The notes under the pieces are model-generated. The model was not told where the DNA came from. It worked only from the letters and a program-made list of their open reading frames with translations, and did no database searches. A stretch of DNA of 21,286 bases from a virus, in IMG/VR virus record IMGVR_UViG_3300046514_000260, positions 1 to 21,286 of that record; one strand, 5' to 3'. Both the position numbers and the translations under genes were made by a program. Below, piece by piece: positions 7,122 to 13,994 of this stretch; position 1 is the first letter of the stretch; the number at the start of each line of letters is the position of its first letter.

Positions 7122-7511
7122 TCAGCCTCTCATCAGTTGTTGGCGGGCGTCGCTGCCCTCGTCGTGTTGTGTCAGCACTTCCATCGAACGATCCACAACT
7201 TCGTCGACGGTCTTGTCCAGTTCCCGATCAGCAGTCGCTCTTCTGCGCTCAAACTCAGCCCGTTCACCGTCCTCGTATGGGCGGCAGTTGGTCCGTTTAA
7301 GGTCCTCGAGCCGGGCCCGCCTGCCTTCGATCCATTTCCCGCTCGTCGGTGACTCATATCCTTCATAATCCCCGAAGACCCGCGGTGCGTGCAGTATCAC
7401 CTTCTGGGTCATATGCCCACAGTAACATTCCGGCGCCCGCTCGCGGTCCGCTACCGTCCTCAGCTCATTTGTCACATGCCCTTCCGGGCACTGGTATTCA
7501 TAAACAGGCAT
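7122..7511 (-). CDS. FmdB-like zinc-ribbon protein
   Basis: A 129-residue protein taken from the internal ATG at 7511. It begins MPVYEYQCPEGH and continues to ECYCGHMTQKVIL: a single Cys at residue 8 and a CxC pair in a short ribbon of the FmdB/Zn-ribbon type, although the first pair is CPEGH rather than the usual CxxC. The remainder is charged and helical (EFERRRATADRELDKTV). The longer frame (from 7730) is dominated by an Arg-rich shadow of the portal gene, so I reject it. No ribosome site is visible: in the place of one are three tandem copies of CGCTATACTA. The gene sits between portal and scaffold, where zinc ribbons of this type do occur in podoviruses. Function unknown; it may act as an assembly co-factor. 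Confidence 0.75.
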   Translation of the reverse strand: MPVYEYQCPEGHVTNELRTVADRERAPECYCGHMTQKVILHAPRVFGDYEGYESPTSGKWIEGRRARLEDLKRTNCRPYEDGERAEFERRRATADRELDKTVDEVVDRSMEVLTQHDEGSDARQQLMRG

Positions 7512-7513
7512 GT

Positions 7514-7543
7514 TAGTATAGCGTAGTATAGCGTAGTATAGCG
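7514..7543 (-). repeat. Three perfect 10-bp tandem repeats before the zinc-ribbon gene
   Basis: Three perfect, adjacent copies of TAGTATAGCG (plus strand). Read leftward they are CGCTATACTA, each carrying a TATACT box like a -10 element, and end two bases before the start codon. They fill the space where a ribosome binding site would be expected. Confidence 0.9.
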
Positions 7544-7563
7544 CTTTTCTCGCGTTCGCTCGC
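7541..7563 (-). repeat. GCGAG...GCGAGAAAAGCGC mini-repeat, copy 1
   Basis: Minus-strand core GCGAGAAAAGCGC at 7541-7553, preceded by GCGAGCGAAC. Same 13-bp core occurs at 9671-9683 (minus), 15111-15123 (plus) and 15720-15732 (plus), always preceded by a GCGAGCnnn-type half. Confidence 0.7.
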
Positions 7564-7566
7564 CAG

Positions 7567-10128
7567 TTAACTCCCATTTCCCTTCGGTCTTGCTGCTGCA
7601 GCCTGTTTCGCTGCCTTCGCCTTCGTTTGCGCGGTTTGCACCTGCGTCCTCGCCAGCGTCTCTGCCGTCCGGGCTCCCATCTGCGCAGTCTCCATCTGCA
7701 GTCCCTGCTGCATCCTATCCGCTTGTGCATCCATCATCATCCCCTGGCCTTTCAGTGCCAGTTCCTGTTGCTTCTGCTGCAGGGTCATCTGTGCTACTTG
7801 CTTCTTCATCGCGATCTCTTGCATCTGCAGGTCCATCTGCGCCAGCTTCACTTGATGCTGTTGCTGCGCTAGCTGCTCATCCCGCTGCGCCTGTGCCATC
7901 TTCATTTGGCTCTCCTGCGCCTTCACTTGCAGGTCCTGTTGTGCCTGCTGCCCCTCCATCCCGGCGAGTTGCAGCTTGCTCTGCGCTACTTGAATCTTGA
8001 CGTTTGCTTCCTGTTTCTTCGCATCCAGTTCCTCAGGCGACGGAGCGCTTGGGTCCGGTGGAGGCGACGGAGCTTGATCCGGCATCTGCTTAATCGCATC
8101 CTCGCACTCCCTGCCAAATGCGAACTTCCTCACAGTCGTCAGCAGAATCGTCTTCATCACCGGCATGGTCAGCACGCCTTGCTGTACCATCGGGGCAAAG
8201 CTCTGCAGCATCTGACTAATCCCTGTCAGCGCATCGCTAACATTGTCCTTGTCTTCCTGCGTATCTGATGCGATCGTGGAGTTAGTCTCAATGTCGATCC
8301 GGTAACTCCGCAGCATGTCATTCCGCAGGAGTTTCACCACGTCATCCCACGCCGGTTTCTGCAGTACTGCCTGCGCCTGCTCCATCCCCTGCTGCATCTC
8401 CGGAGTAGGCTGTAGAGGGGGCGGCGGTGCAGCGGGACCCGCGGGAGCACCCGGAGGCGCGACAGGAGCAGCGCCTGGAGGCTGGGGAGAGCCGCCGGGT
8501 GGACCGGGGGGACCTTGTTGAGGCTGCATCGCCGCTTGTTGTTGTGCCTGCTGCTGCATCTGCATCATCTGCTGATTTATCGCTCTCAGCGTTTGTTGCG
8601 CTCTCTTAATGTCCTCCGGCTTAGCGAAGTCGAGGTTGGTAATCGTCGCAAGGGTATTAATCGAGAAATGCTTGCCCGCAAGCTCTCCCATAATGCGCAG
8701 GCACGAGCGTACATACTCTTGAACATAGCGCTGCCACCTCTTCAGTCTCAGTGTACCCCACTGATTCTTAATTTGCTGCAGCGTGGCGGGAGCACTGGCG
8801 GCGCCTTCCCCGCGCATAATGTCCGCCATGCCAGTAATTTCATAAATCGTGTCCTTTATCTCCTCCCGGCCTTGCCACAGTGCTTGCAACGCGCTCACAA
8901 GCACCTCAAAGGGCATGAACCACACGCTATTCTGCAGATTCTGCCCCTGCTGCAGCGCCGCGACGTTCTCCGCCGGTAGGAGCGTGTTATCGTCCGCTTC
9001 GAGCAGGTTTTTCAGCCCCTGCATCGTGCCGTCGTAGAAGCCCCGCACTTTGAGGGCGCCCAGTATCTTATTAATCCTCGTCGTGATGCGGTTCAGCTCC
9101 TTCGCCTGCTCCTCGTACAGGATATAAAGCGGCGTCGGCACCAACGTGCTCCGCTTTAGTAGAAAATGCAGTGGCTCCGGGCAAGGAAAGAACCCACTCA
9201 GCCCATACGGATCCTCCACTGTCTTCAGCAGGTCGTCGGGGTAACTCGGGGAGTAAAAGTGTACCTCCTTTTTCTCCTTATTCCAGATCTCCCACACCGG
9301 ACTCACATGCTGTGTGCCCTGCGGGTCCTGCTCCTCGCTATTCTCCTTTTTCCAGCCATCAACATTGATCTTGGTCGCCGTCTGATACTTCAGCTTGCTG
9401 GCAATCTTCTTCCCAAAGCTCGCAACCGCGTCCGCCTCCGTCATCAGGTGGTATCTCGCCACCCAGGGCACATTTACCCATTGCCTTCCGGGCCCGAAGC
9501 AGAACGAATCATAGTCAACATCTTCCCCGCAGATCGTCTCGTACTTAACCTTCTCTTGGGGAGTCTCAAGTATCTCTTCCCCTTCTGTATCCCGTTGCGC
9601 TTGCTTGGCGGTCTCATCGGCATCCTCCGGTAAATCAGCGTTTTTCTGTTCCGCGCTTTTCTCCGTATCAGCGCTTTTCTCGCCTTGCTCGCTGGATTCA
9701 AACTCAGCATCGTACTTGAACCACGTCAGTCCCCGCCCGGGAACCAGCGCGCCGAGCACCGCCTGCTCCATCAAGGTCCCAAATGGTTGATACTCCGCGC
9801 TCCCGCTATCTTCTAGCGAGCTGAGCGTGCGCTCAAGACACTGAGCAGCGGCTTTTCCTAGAGGATCCTCATCCTTAAATCGTCGATCGACGTACGGCCG
9901 GGGAAGTTGATTATAACACGCTGGAAGAAGCGTCTCTGTATTAGAGAACAGGACATTAAAGCTATTTTCTTGCCTTTTTTCCCCTTCGTAAATCTCCACT
10001 ACCCGCAGTGCTTCTCGCCGGAACTTTTTCTCCCTTTTCTGCGCGTTCTCGAGCTCTTGCCTCCAGAATTTAACCCGCGGGTGCTCCGCCCGGTCAGCCA
10101 TTTGCAGTTCGCGCAGCGGATCACTCAT
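7567..10128 (-). CDS. Portal protein (P22-like, with long coiled C-terminus)
   Basis: An 853-residue protein, long for a podoviral portal. The core (about residues 1-500) has the pattern of P22-type portals: N-terminal helical QELENAQKREKKFRREALRVVEIYEG, NVLFSNTETLLPACYNQLPRPYV, the clip/stem region with YFFP-like boxes (SGFFPCPEPLHFLLK, ITGMADIMRGEGAASAPATLQQIKNQ). Residues about 515-580 form a Gln/Met-rich then Pro/Gly/Ala-rich linker. Residues about 700-846 are a Gln-rich coiled coil comparable with the long barrel of P22 portals. It forms the DNA gate and packaging motor dock at a single capsid vertex. The start has GAGG about seven bases upstream. The low-complexity linker is unusual. 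Assignment to portal is strong; the relation to P22 is by shape, not by a search. Confidence 0.9.
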   Translation of the reverse strand: MSDPLRELQMADRAEHPRVKFWRQELENAQKREKKFRREALRVVEIYEGEKRQENSFNVLFSNTETLLPACYNQLPRPYVDRRFKDEDPLGKAAAQCLERTLSSLEDSGSAEYQPFGTLMEQAVLGALVPGRGLTWFKYDAEFESSEQGEKSADTEKSAEQKNADLPEDADETAKQAQRDTEGEEILETPQEKVKYETICGEDVDYDSFCFGPGRQWVNVPWVARYHLMTEADAVASFGKKIASKLKYQTATKINVDGWKKENSEEQDPQGTQHVSPVWEIWNKEKKEVHFYSPSYPDDLLKTVEDPYGLSGFFPCPEPLHFLLKRSTLVPTPLYILYEEQAKELNRITTRINKILGALKVRGFYDGTMQGLKNLLEADDNTLLPAENVAALQQGQNLQNSVWFMPFEVLVSALQALWQGREEIKDTIYEITGMADIMRGEGAASAPATLQQIKNQWGTLRLKRWQRYVQEYVRSCLRIMGELAGKHFSINTLATITNLDFAKPEDIKRAQQTLRAINQQMMQMQQQAQQQAAMQPQQGPPGPPGGSPQPPGAAPVAPPGAPAGPAAPPPPLQPTPEMQQGMEQAQAVLQKPAWDDVVKLLRNDMLRSYRIDIETNSTIASDTQEDKDNVSDALTGISQMLQSFAPMVQQGVLTMPVMKTILLTTVRKFAFGRECEDAIKQMPDQAPSPPPDPSAPSPEELDAKKQEANVKIQVAQSKLQLAGMEGQQAQQDLQVKAQESQMKMAQAQRDEQLAQQQHQVKLAQMDLQMQEIAMKKQVAQMTLQQKQQELALKGQGMMMDAQADRMQQGLQMETAQMGARTAETLARTQVQTAQTKAKAAKQAAAARPKGNGS
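9671..9692 (-). repeat. GCGAG...GCGAGAAAAGCGC mini-repeat, copy 2 (inside portal gene)
   Basis: Minus-strand core GCGAGAAAAGCGC at 9671-9683 preceded by GCGAGCAAG. A degenerate neighbour (GCGCTTTTCTCCG) lies at 9653-9665. It encodes part of an acidic Glu/Lys/Ser-rich stretch of the portal protein. Confidence 0.65.
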
Positions 10129-10172
10129 TCAGCACCTCAATGCACGCTGCCTGGCTCGCTCCGCTAGAGGTT

Positions 10173-11681
10173 TTAGTCATTCGAATACGCTCCTTCTTCC
10201 CTCTCCTGCCTTCTATGCCGAAAGTGCTGCTCCAGAATCTCATTCAGCGTCATTTGATCCGGCGTCTTCGGATACACAATCCTGCTCTCTTCCGGTTGCC
10301 CCTTCACCCAAGGCCGGGCCATGCAAGCATACCTCGTCTCATCCGCTGCATGATCCTCGCCCTCTGTATCCAAGTCCTCCGGGTCCGTTTGGTCCACTTG
10401 CAGTGTAGGTATCGTTCGTATCGAGTCGTCGCAGCAGCTCAAGAAATACAGAAGTGGTCTTCCCCCCTCCCCGTTCAGCCTCCGTCTCATCTCTGCCCAG
10501 CCAGGCACGCGCTTGTTGTCTCCCCGCCTCCATTGGCATCTCGCTGCCCCCATCGTCTCTGCAATGCTCGGCCCGCCATCCCTGATAAAGATACTCGGGT
10601 CCGCGACCCCGTACAGTACATTCTCCTCTTTATAGTTCCCGGTCTTGCTATCCAGCGTCACTTCCCTCTGCAGTACCCCCTTCGCGACCAGGTCCACCGT
10701 CATTCTCAGTCCTTCATTCGGCTTTCCATTTGTCCCGTACCATTCCCTATACTTGAGCAACGCCCCTTCAGGCAGTCCCCAAGTCCCATCGCTGACTGCG
10801 TACCAGCCGACGGAGAACGGCTTTGCATAACCATGGTCAAAACTACGAAAACGAAGAGAATAATAAGGAATACGAGAAAGCCAGTCGCCAGTATCCAGAA
10901 CGTGCTTGGTTTCATCCCAACAATCAAAAAACGCTCCGTCCACCAGGTCCCAATTGCCTTCCAACCACGCACGAACCAGCGCTTCACTCCCACTTTGCCT
11001 CAGCCGCGCTATGTAGAATGGATCATTCCTAAGCAGCAGCACATTATCCGCGATCTTGCTTGGAATGAACACTCTCTCAAGCGTCAGTTTCTCCCCGTTC
11101 AGTCCCTCATAATCCTCCTTCAGTATCCTCCACCCTCTCGGGTCTGGAGTTATGAACCTCGCTTTAACCCAGTGGTGCCCGGGGCCGCCGGGATTCCCAG
11201 TAAGACGCATCCCCACCTGCACTCCTGCGGACGATCGCAGCGTTGCGCGCAGTAGATTGATCGGCGCGGGAGTAGGAAAGTTCGTGACTTCTTCAACGTA
11301 TACCCGGGTATAACTGTGTCCTTGGTATTCTTCTGCATCTTTATCCTTTTCCAGGTATCTAAACTTCAGCCGCCCACCGCCGGGCATCACCCATTCCGCT
11401 TTTTGCTCGTTGTACTTCGCCCCCAGCCTCGGAAATAGCTCCTTAGTCCGCGCCACCACCTCTTCCAGCTGCTTAAATTTCCGCCGGAAGAAGACTCCAA
11501 CAGCGCTTTGCCCGTACCTCCCGGAGTGCTCGAGCCAGTCCCCAATCGACCCTTCCGTTTTCCCTCCACCTCTAGCTCCTCCGTATAGTACCTCAAACGT
11601 CGGACACTCAATAAGCGCCGTTTGCGGTCCTGGCTGTGGCTCCCAGATGATCTGCTGCCCACTGGGATTACTCTCCAGCAT
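10173..11681 (-). CDS. terL: Terminase large subunit
   Basis: A 502-residue packaging motor. Walker A is GGARGGGKT at residues 34-42, and the Walker B region is VYVEE at about 127-131, just after YQGHSYT. The C-terminal nuclease half shows RSFDHGYAKPF near residue 272 and GVADPSIF near 345, acidic residues of an RNase H-like fold, and a later DHAADETRYACM. The start is debated: a TTG at 11720 gives 13 extra residues, but it lacks a usable ribosome site (GGGTGA is only one base away). The ATG at 11681 overlaps the small-terminase stop by 14 nt. This protein cuts concatemers and drives DNA into the procapsid through the portal. Family is Terminase_6-type by pattern; packaging mode (pac or cos) cannot be read here. 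Confidence 0.93.
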   Translation of the reverse strand: MLESNPSGQQIIWEPQPGPQTALIECPTFEVLYGGARGGGKTEGSIGDWLEHSGRYGQSAVGVFFRRKFKQLEEVVARTKELFPRLGAKYNEQKAEWVMPGGGRLKFRYLEKDKDAEEYQGHSYTRVYVEEVTNFPTPAPINLLRATLRSSAGVQVGMRLTGNPGGPGHHWVKARFITPDPRGWRILKEDYEGLNGEKLTLERVFIPSKIADNVLLLRNDPFYIARLRQSGSEALVRAWLEGNWDLVDGAFFDCWDETKHVLDTGDWLSRIPYYSLRFRSFDHGYAKPFSVGWYAVSDGTWGLPEGALLKYREWYGTNGKPNEGLRMTVDLVAKGVLQREVTLDSKTGNYKEENVLYGVADPSIFIRDGGPSIAETMGAARCQWRRGDNKRVPGWAEMRRRLNGEGGRPLLYFLSCCDDSIRTIPTLQVDQTDPEDLDTEGEDHAADETRYACMARPWVKGQPEESRIVYPKTPDQMTLNEILEQHFRHRRQEREEGAYSND

Positions 11682-12246
11682 CACTGCCACGACATTCCGC
11701 TGAAGCGGCCGGGACGTCAATCACCCGCGAACGCTGTGAACCGCCGGAGTATTTGCTCGTGCCTGCTAATCTGCTCAGCCACTCCTCGGAATTTGCCGCC
11801 TTCTCTGGCATAGCCACGACGAAGTTGCCTTGCATATGTACATTCCCGACTTTGGCACCATACCCCAGGGCACGGGAGCCGAGTTCCGCGGCCTTGAGCG
11901 CCAGGTCGGCCGTGGGCATTGCTGATCGCTCCAGTTTCTCCTGCAGTATATCCAGGCTCTGTGTCACCAGCGCCTCGAATCTTAGCTCTATTGACTGGAG
12001 CACCAAGGGGTCCACCATCTCGGCGGTCCTCGACGCGAGCATTTCCCGGAAGCTATCCGATCGGAGAATGCGGCTAATCCACGCCTGCGTGTATCCGAAC
12101 GCCTTCGCCAGTTCCCCCTGGCTAATCATCGGATTCGCAACCAGCAGGTCAATCATCGCCTTGTGCGAATAGCTCAGTTTCTCGATCACCGCACCTGTGC
12201 TCACTGCGCTCATCGCGAGTTCCTTTTCGCCGTCTTTCGCTACCAT
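11668..12246 (-). CDS. terS: Terminase small subunit
   Basis: A 192-residue DNA-binding protein. A helix-turn-helix (ISQGELAKAFGYTQAWISRIL) is followed by a long helical arm (SFREMLASRTAEMVDPLVLQSIEL, VTQSLDILQEKLER) and a hydrophilic C-terminus. That fits a terminase small subunit that binds the packaging site and regulates TerL; gene order and coupling to terL agree. The ATG at 12246 has AGGAGG nine bases upstream. A later in-frame ATG at 12213 has AAGGAA about eight bases upstream. A sigma70-like promoter (TTGACA 12265-12270, -10 TATGGT 12242-12247) overlaps the first ATG, so transcripts from it would carry only the second start (181 residues). I annotate the longer form, with this doubt. 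Confidence 0.85.
   Translation of the reverse strand: MVAKDGEKELAMSAVSTGAVIEKLSYSHKAMIDLLVANPMISQGELAKAFGYTQAWISRILRSDSFREMLASRTAEMVDPLVLQSIELRFEALVTQSLDILQEKLERSAMPTADLALKAAELGSRALGYGAKVGNVHMQGNFVVAMPEKAANSEEWLSRLAGTSKYSGGSQRSRVIDVPAASAECRGSDAGE
11695..11713 (+). repeat. Dispersed hairpin repeat TTCCGCTRAAGCGGCCGGG, copy 2
   Basis: Eighteen of 19 bases match 4982-5000, including the hairpin CCGCT-GA-AGCGG. This copy lies in the terS 3' region, overlapping the extended TTG reading frame of terL. Confidence 0.55.
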
Positions 12247-12270
12247 ATCACAGATCCTCCTAATTGTCAA
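12242..12270 (-). promoter_or_regulatory. Sigma70-like promoter for the terminase/virion operon
   Basis: TTGACA (12265-12270), exactly 17 bp of spacer ending in TGTGA, then TATGGT (12242-12247). It shares spacer length and the TGA just before the -10 with the promoters at 13630, 17080 and 18236. The -10 covers the upstream start codon of terS. Confidence 0.6.
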
Positions 12271-12325
12271 GTGTTTAACTTTCTGGCCGGGGCCGGGGGT
12301 TCTTATAGCCCAATGTCTGACCGCG

Positions 12326-12338
12326 GGGTCGCCGGTAA
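12326..12338 (+). repeat. GGGTCGCCGG repeat, copy 1
   Basis: GGGTCGCCGGTAA, a 13-bp match to 13218-13230. The 10-bp core also occurs in reverse complement at 13810, 14264 and 14633, giving five copies within 2.4 kb. Confidence 0.65.
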
Positions 12339-12461
12339 GTTCCCCGATAGGGGGGTCGTGATATGCAATGCAATCTGGATCCTGTTACTCTGTTTCTGTG
12401 CATTCCACCTGCGAGCCCGCGCCTAAAGGTCGCGCTCAGGCAGGGTACCCCCAGCGGGAGA

Positions 12462-12510
12462 GGCCGGGTGGCCCAGTGGTTGGACCACTGCAGCGGAATG
12501 CGAATCATTC
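12462..12510 (+). promoter_or_regulatory. Three consecutive short hairpins
   Basis: GGCC-GGGT-GGCC (12462-12473), directly followed by CAGTGGT-TGG-ACCACTG (12474-12490, 7-bp stem), then GAATG-CGAAT-CATTC (12496-12510). No linker separates the first two. This could be a structured RNA leader, an operator cluster or an origin element. Confidence 0.5.
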
Positions 12511-12630
12511 TCAGTCGTATTACCATTCGCATCTACGCAACCTGGAATGAGCCGACGGACGGTATATACACGCGAAAAAAGCTATGCGATAATCGGTTCA
12601 TTGAATAACGCATGAAAGGTTCAAACGGTG

Positions 12631-12652
12631 CGGCGACCGAATCGCCGATTTT
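12631..12652 (+). promoter_or_regulatory. Attenuator-like hairpin in the leader of gene 12667
   Basis: CGGCGA-CCGAA-TCGCCG (12631-12647, 6-bp stem) followed by ATTTT. It lies just before the ribosome site (GGAGA) and start codon of the gene. Confidence 0.5.
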
Positions 12653-12666
12653 GACGGAGACTTCAA

Positions 12667-13158
12667 ATGGCACGCAAAAATGCAATTTTCACGAAGTCGG
12701 TGAGCGGCGAAGGTTTTGCCACGACGATGACCTGGACGGCGATTGACGGCGGGCGCGCGGTAACGTGCGATGCGGCCAAGATTCCCGAACCGACTCGCAT
12801 GGCAATCTTCGTCCACGGTATGAACGCAAAAGTTGGTGACGCGGGCGCATTGCAAAATGCCACGACGGCGGAAAAGCTCGATTCGATGCAGAAAGTGATC
12901 GACGCATTGTACGCGGGTACATGGCGCGGCGAACGGGAACCTTCCGATGCGGACCTGATCGAAGCGATCTGCGAGAATGATCCCAAACTGGACCGCGCGA
13001 AAGTTGCCGCCGATCTCAAGAAAATGTCAACGGCGGAAAAATCGGTCCTCCGGGTGCATCCGCCGATCAAGAAGATCATCGACAGGAATGCGGCGACGGA
13101 GGCGAAAAAGTCGGCGGTCGATCCGGCGGCGATTCTCAAGAAATTCATCCACGGCTGA
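12667..13158 (+). CDS. Unrecognised phage protein, paralogue of 17200-17868
   Basis: A 163-residue soluble protein of unknown function. Residues about 46-60 (IFVHGMNAKVGDAG) and the last 60 residues (a helix-rich stretch with AEKSVLRVHPPIKKII and ending DPAAILKKF) align by eye with the C-terminal half of the 222-residue protein at 17200-17868, where the counterparts are YVGHGAEQKLGDEM, AEKAALKTSKIPNKAGVTIKQI and DAATLLAGF. The gene stands alone between two structured intergenic regions, with its own ribosome site (GGAGA six bases upstream) and terminator, a layout suited to a highly and separately expressed early protein. I infer a DNA- or nucleoprotein-associated role only from its lone position; no motif supports it. 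Confidence 0.85.
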   Translation: MARKNAIFTKSVSGEGFATTMTWTAIDGGRAVTCDAAKIPEPTRMAIFVHGMNAKVGDAGALQNATTAEKLDSMQKVIDALYAGTWRGEREPSDADLIEAICENDPKLDRAKVAADLKKMSTAEKSVLRVHPPIKKIIDRNAATEAKKSAVDPAAILKKFIHG

Positions 13159-13163
13159 ACCTC

Positions 13164-13187
13164 GCCCCCGCAAGGGGGCTTTTTTTT
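13164..13187 (+). terminator. Rho-independent terminator after gene 12667
   Basis: GCCCCC (13164-13169), GCAA tetraloop, GGGGGC (13174-13179) and a run of eight T (13180-13187). It follows the stop codon by 5 nt. Confidence 0.95.
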
Positions 13188-13217
13188 CGCCCGGATTTTG
13201 CCATATCTGGCTAGCCT

Positions 13218-13230
13218 GGGTCGCCGGTAA
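13218..13230 (+). repeat. GGGTCGCCGG repeat, copy 2
   Basis: GGGTCGCCGGTAA, identical over 13 bases to 12326-12338. It lies downstream of the terminator of gene 12667, so the two copies flank that gene. Confidence 0.65.
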
Positions 13231-13361
13231 AAAGGTGGACATTTGCTTTCCCATTTCTAAAGTCACTAAGCCATATCTCCCAGTCCCCACGGTCTCCCCC
13301 CATATTCCCCCCATATTCCACCGGTATACGTCCCACATGTATACTTTTTTTCGCTAACCAC

Positions 13362-13501
13362 ATTGTCTCCCAAATACATTACTTCAATCCCTACTTCAAT
13401 CCCTATCAAGCAACTCCTCCAGAATACTATTATTTATTTTTTTTTTTGAAGTGTAGTGGCAATGAAGTACAAGAGGCGCAGTAATGTGTTTGGGAGACAA
13501 T
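13362..13501. repeat. 22-bp inverted repeat pair
   Basis: Arms at 13362-13383 and 13480-13501 match in 21 of 22 bases in inverted orientation (the arm reads ATTGTCTCCCAAAYACATT). The spacer is 96 bp and includes a long T tract. Confidence 0.8.
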
Positions 13502-13629
13502 CCGGTCTGAGAGAAAATGTGGGCATGGGGGAGATATGGGTAGGGAATATGGGGGACGTATGGGGGGATTTGTGCAGAGCGGGGGAAACAAGGGGGACTG
13601 AATGAGGGGAAAGAGATGTAGGACAGGGG

Positions 13630-13658
13630 TTGACATTCACTCGCGGCTGTGATAACAT
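13630..13658 (+). promoter_or_regulatory. Promoter for the first rightward early genes
   Basis: TTGACA (13630-13635), a 17-bp spacer ending in TGTGA, and TAACAT (13653-13658), followed by GGG. Matches the shared promoter layout and would drive the genes from 13711 onward. Confidence 0.8.
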
Positions 13659-13710
13659 GGGCGGGTCGCATGGGTCATGGGGATCGAAGCGACATTAGGC
13701 GGAGACTGGG

Positions 13711-13935
13711 ATGAAACAGCGAGTATTGATGGGGGTTACGCAAAGCGGGATCGTGGGGCTCTTTACGGGGAATTACCTGGCGATGAGCTTGGGGCTTTCA
13801 GCAGCGCCGCCGGCGACCCGCGAAGAGACGGAGCGGCTGGCTGCCAGGTTCGGGTTCGAGGTCTACCCGCAGGCCTGGTGCACGGAAAACTACGCCCGCA
13901 AGTTTGGGATCGAGCCGGGACCGGCGACTGCGTGA
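13711..13935 (+). CDS. Unrecognised small phage protein (74 aa)
   Basis: A 74-residue protein. The N-terminal part has a hydrophobic segment (SGIVGLFTGNYLAMSLGL) that could be membrane-associated or simply buried. The C-terminal half is well ordered: REETERLAARFGFEVYPQAWCTENYARKFGIEP. Its start has GGAGAC six bases upstream (GGAGACTGGGATG), the same ribosome-site style as many of its neighbours, and a strong promoter lies 52 bp further upstream. A competing, longer frame starting at 13677 is read in another register and is rejected for its N-terminal part. Function unknown. It is the first gene of the rightward block, so an early role is an inference from position. Confidence 0.75.
   Translation: MKQRVLMGVTQSGIVGLFTGNYLAMSLGLSAAPPATREETERLAARFGFEVYPQAWCTENYARKFGIEPGPATA
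13810..13822 (-). repeat. GGGTCGCCGG repeat, copy 3
   Basis: On the plus strand it reads CCGGCGACCCGCG. The identical 13 bases recur at 14264-14276. It is within a coding gene. Confidence 0.6.
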
Positions 13936-13994
13936 ACTTGGGAAATGGGGGCGCGATATGCCCCCGTATCGAGAACCAGAATCGGAGACCTTAC

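Larger units (their letters stand above)
12271..12666. other. Divergent intergenic control region
   Basis: This 396-bp gap between terS and the rightward gene 12667 has no supported gene. It holds CCCC-GATA-GGGG (12342-12353), the row of three hairpins at 12462-12510, an 8-bp inverted repeat ATGCGAAT (12498-12505) and ATTCGCAT (12525-12532), a GATAAT box at 12588-12593 that may be a -10 for the rightward gene (its -35 is poor), and an attenuator-like hairpin at 12631-12652. One copy of GGGTCGCCGG lies at 12326. No tRNA could be folded with confidence. Confidence 0.6.
13188..13629. other. Intergenic inverted-iteron region (candidate origin or regulatory hub)
   Basis: This 442-bp stretch is gene-free. 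Its left half is C-rich and its right half G-rich on the plus strand. The left half holds CCATATCTCC (13271) and CCCCCCATATT twice (13296-13306, 13307-13317); the right half holds GATATGGG (13533), AATATGGGGG (13548) and GTATGGGGGG (13558): the same box in opposite orientation. A 22-bp inverted repeat with one mismatch joins 13362-13383 and 13480-13501. Between these arms lie two copies of ACTTCAATCCCT (13381-13392, 13393-13404) and a long T tract near 13436-13447. A GTATAC palindrome occurs at 13324-13329 and 13339-13344. The symmetric layout suggests protein binding or a cruciform; the function is inference. Confidence 0.65.

Noticed and set aside
7514-7543. CRISPR-like tandem repeats
   Set aside because: Contiguous 10-bp units with no spacers; too short for a CRISPR repeat.
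7512-7730. N-terminal extension of the zinc-ribbon gene
   Set aside because: It is Arg-rich portal shadow; the MPVYEYQC opening of FmdB-like proteins marks the true start.
10140-11255. A 371-codon plus-strand open frame
   Set aside because: Antisense to terL, which has Walker motifs; the plus-strand translation has the composition of a shadow.
11682-11720. TTG start giving 13 extra residues of TerL
   Set aside because: No ribosome site at usable distance, and the ATG at 11681 gives an ordinary coupled overlap with terS.
12455-12535. tRNA-like sequence with a D-arm-like GCCCAGTGGTTGG
   Set aside because: No proper T-arm, anticodon loop lacks U33, and stems do not fit; better read as a row of short hairpins.
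12612-12764. Upstream ATG frame overlapping the start of gene 12667
   Set aside because: No ribosome site and a frame that runs into the real gene out of register; the GGAGA-ATG at 12667 is far better.
13677-13994. N-terminal extension of the zinc-finger gene
   Set aside because: It overlaps the better-supported 13711 gene, and the ATG at 13995 has its own GGAG site.
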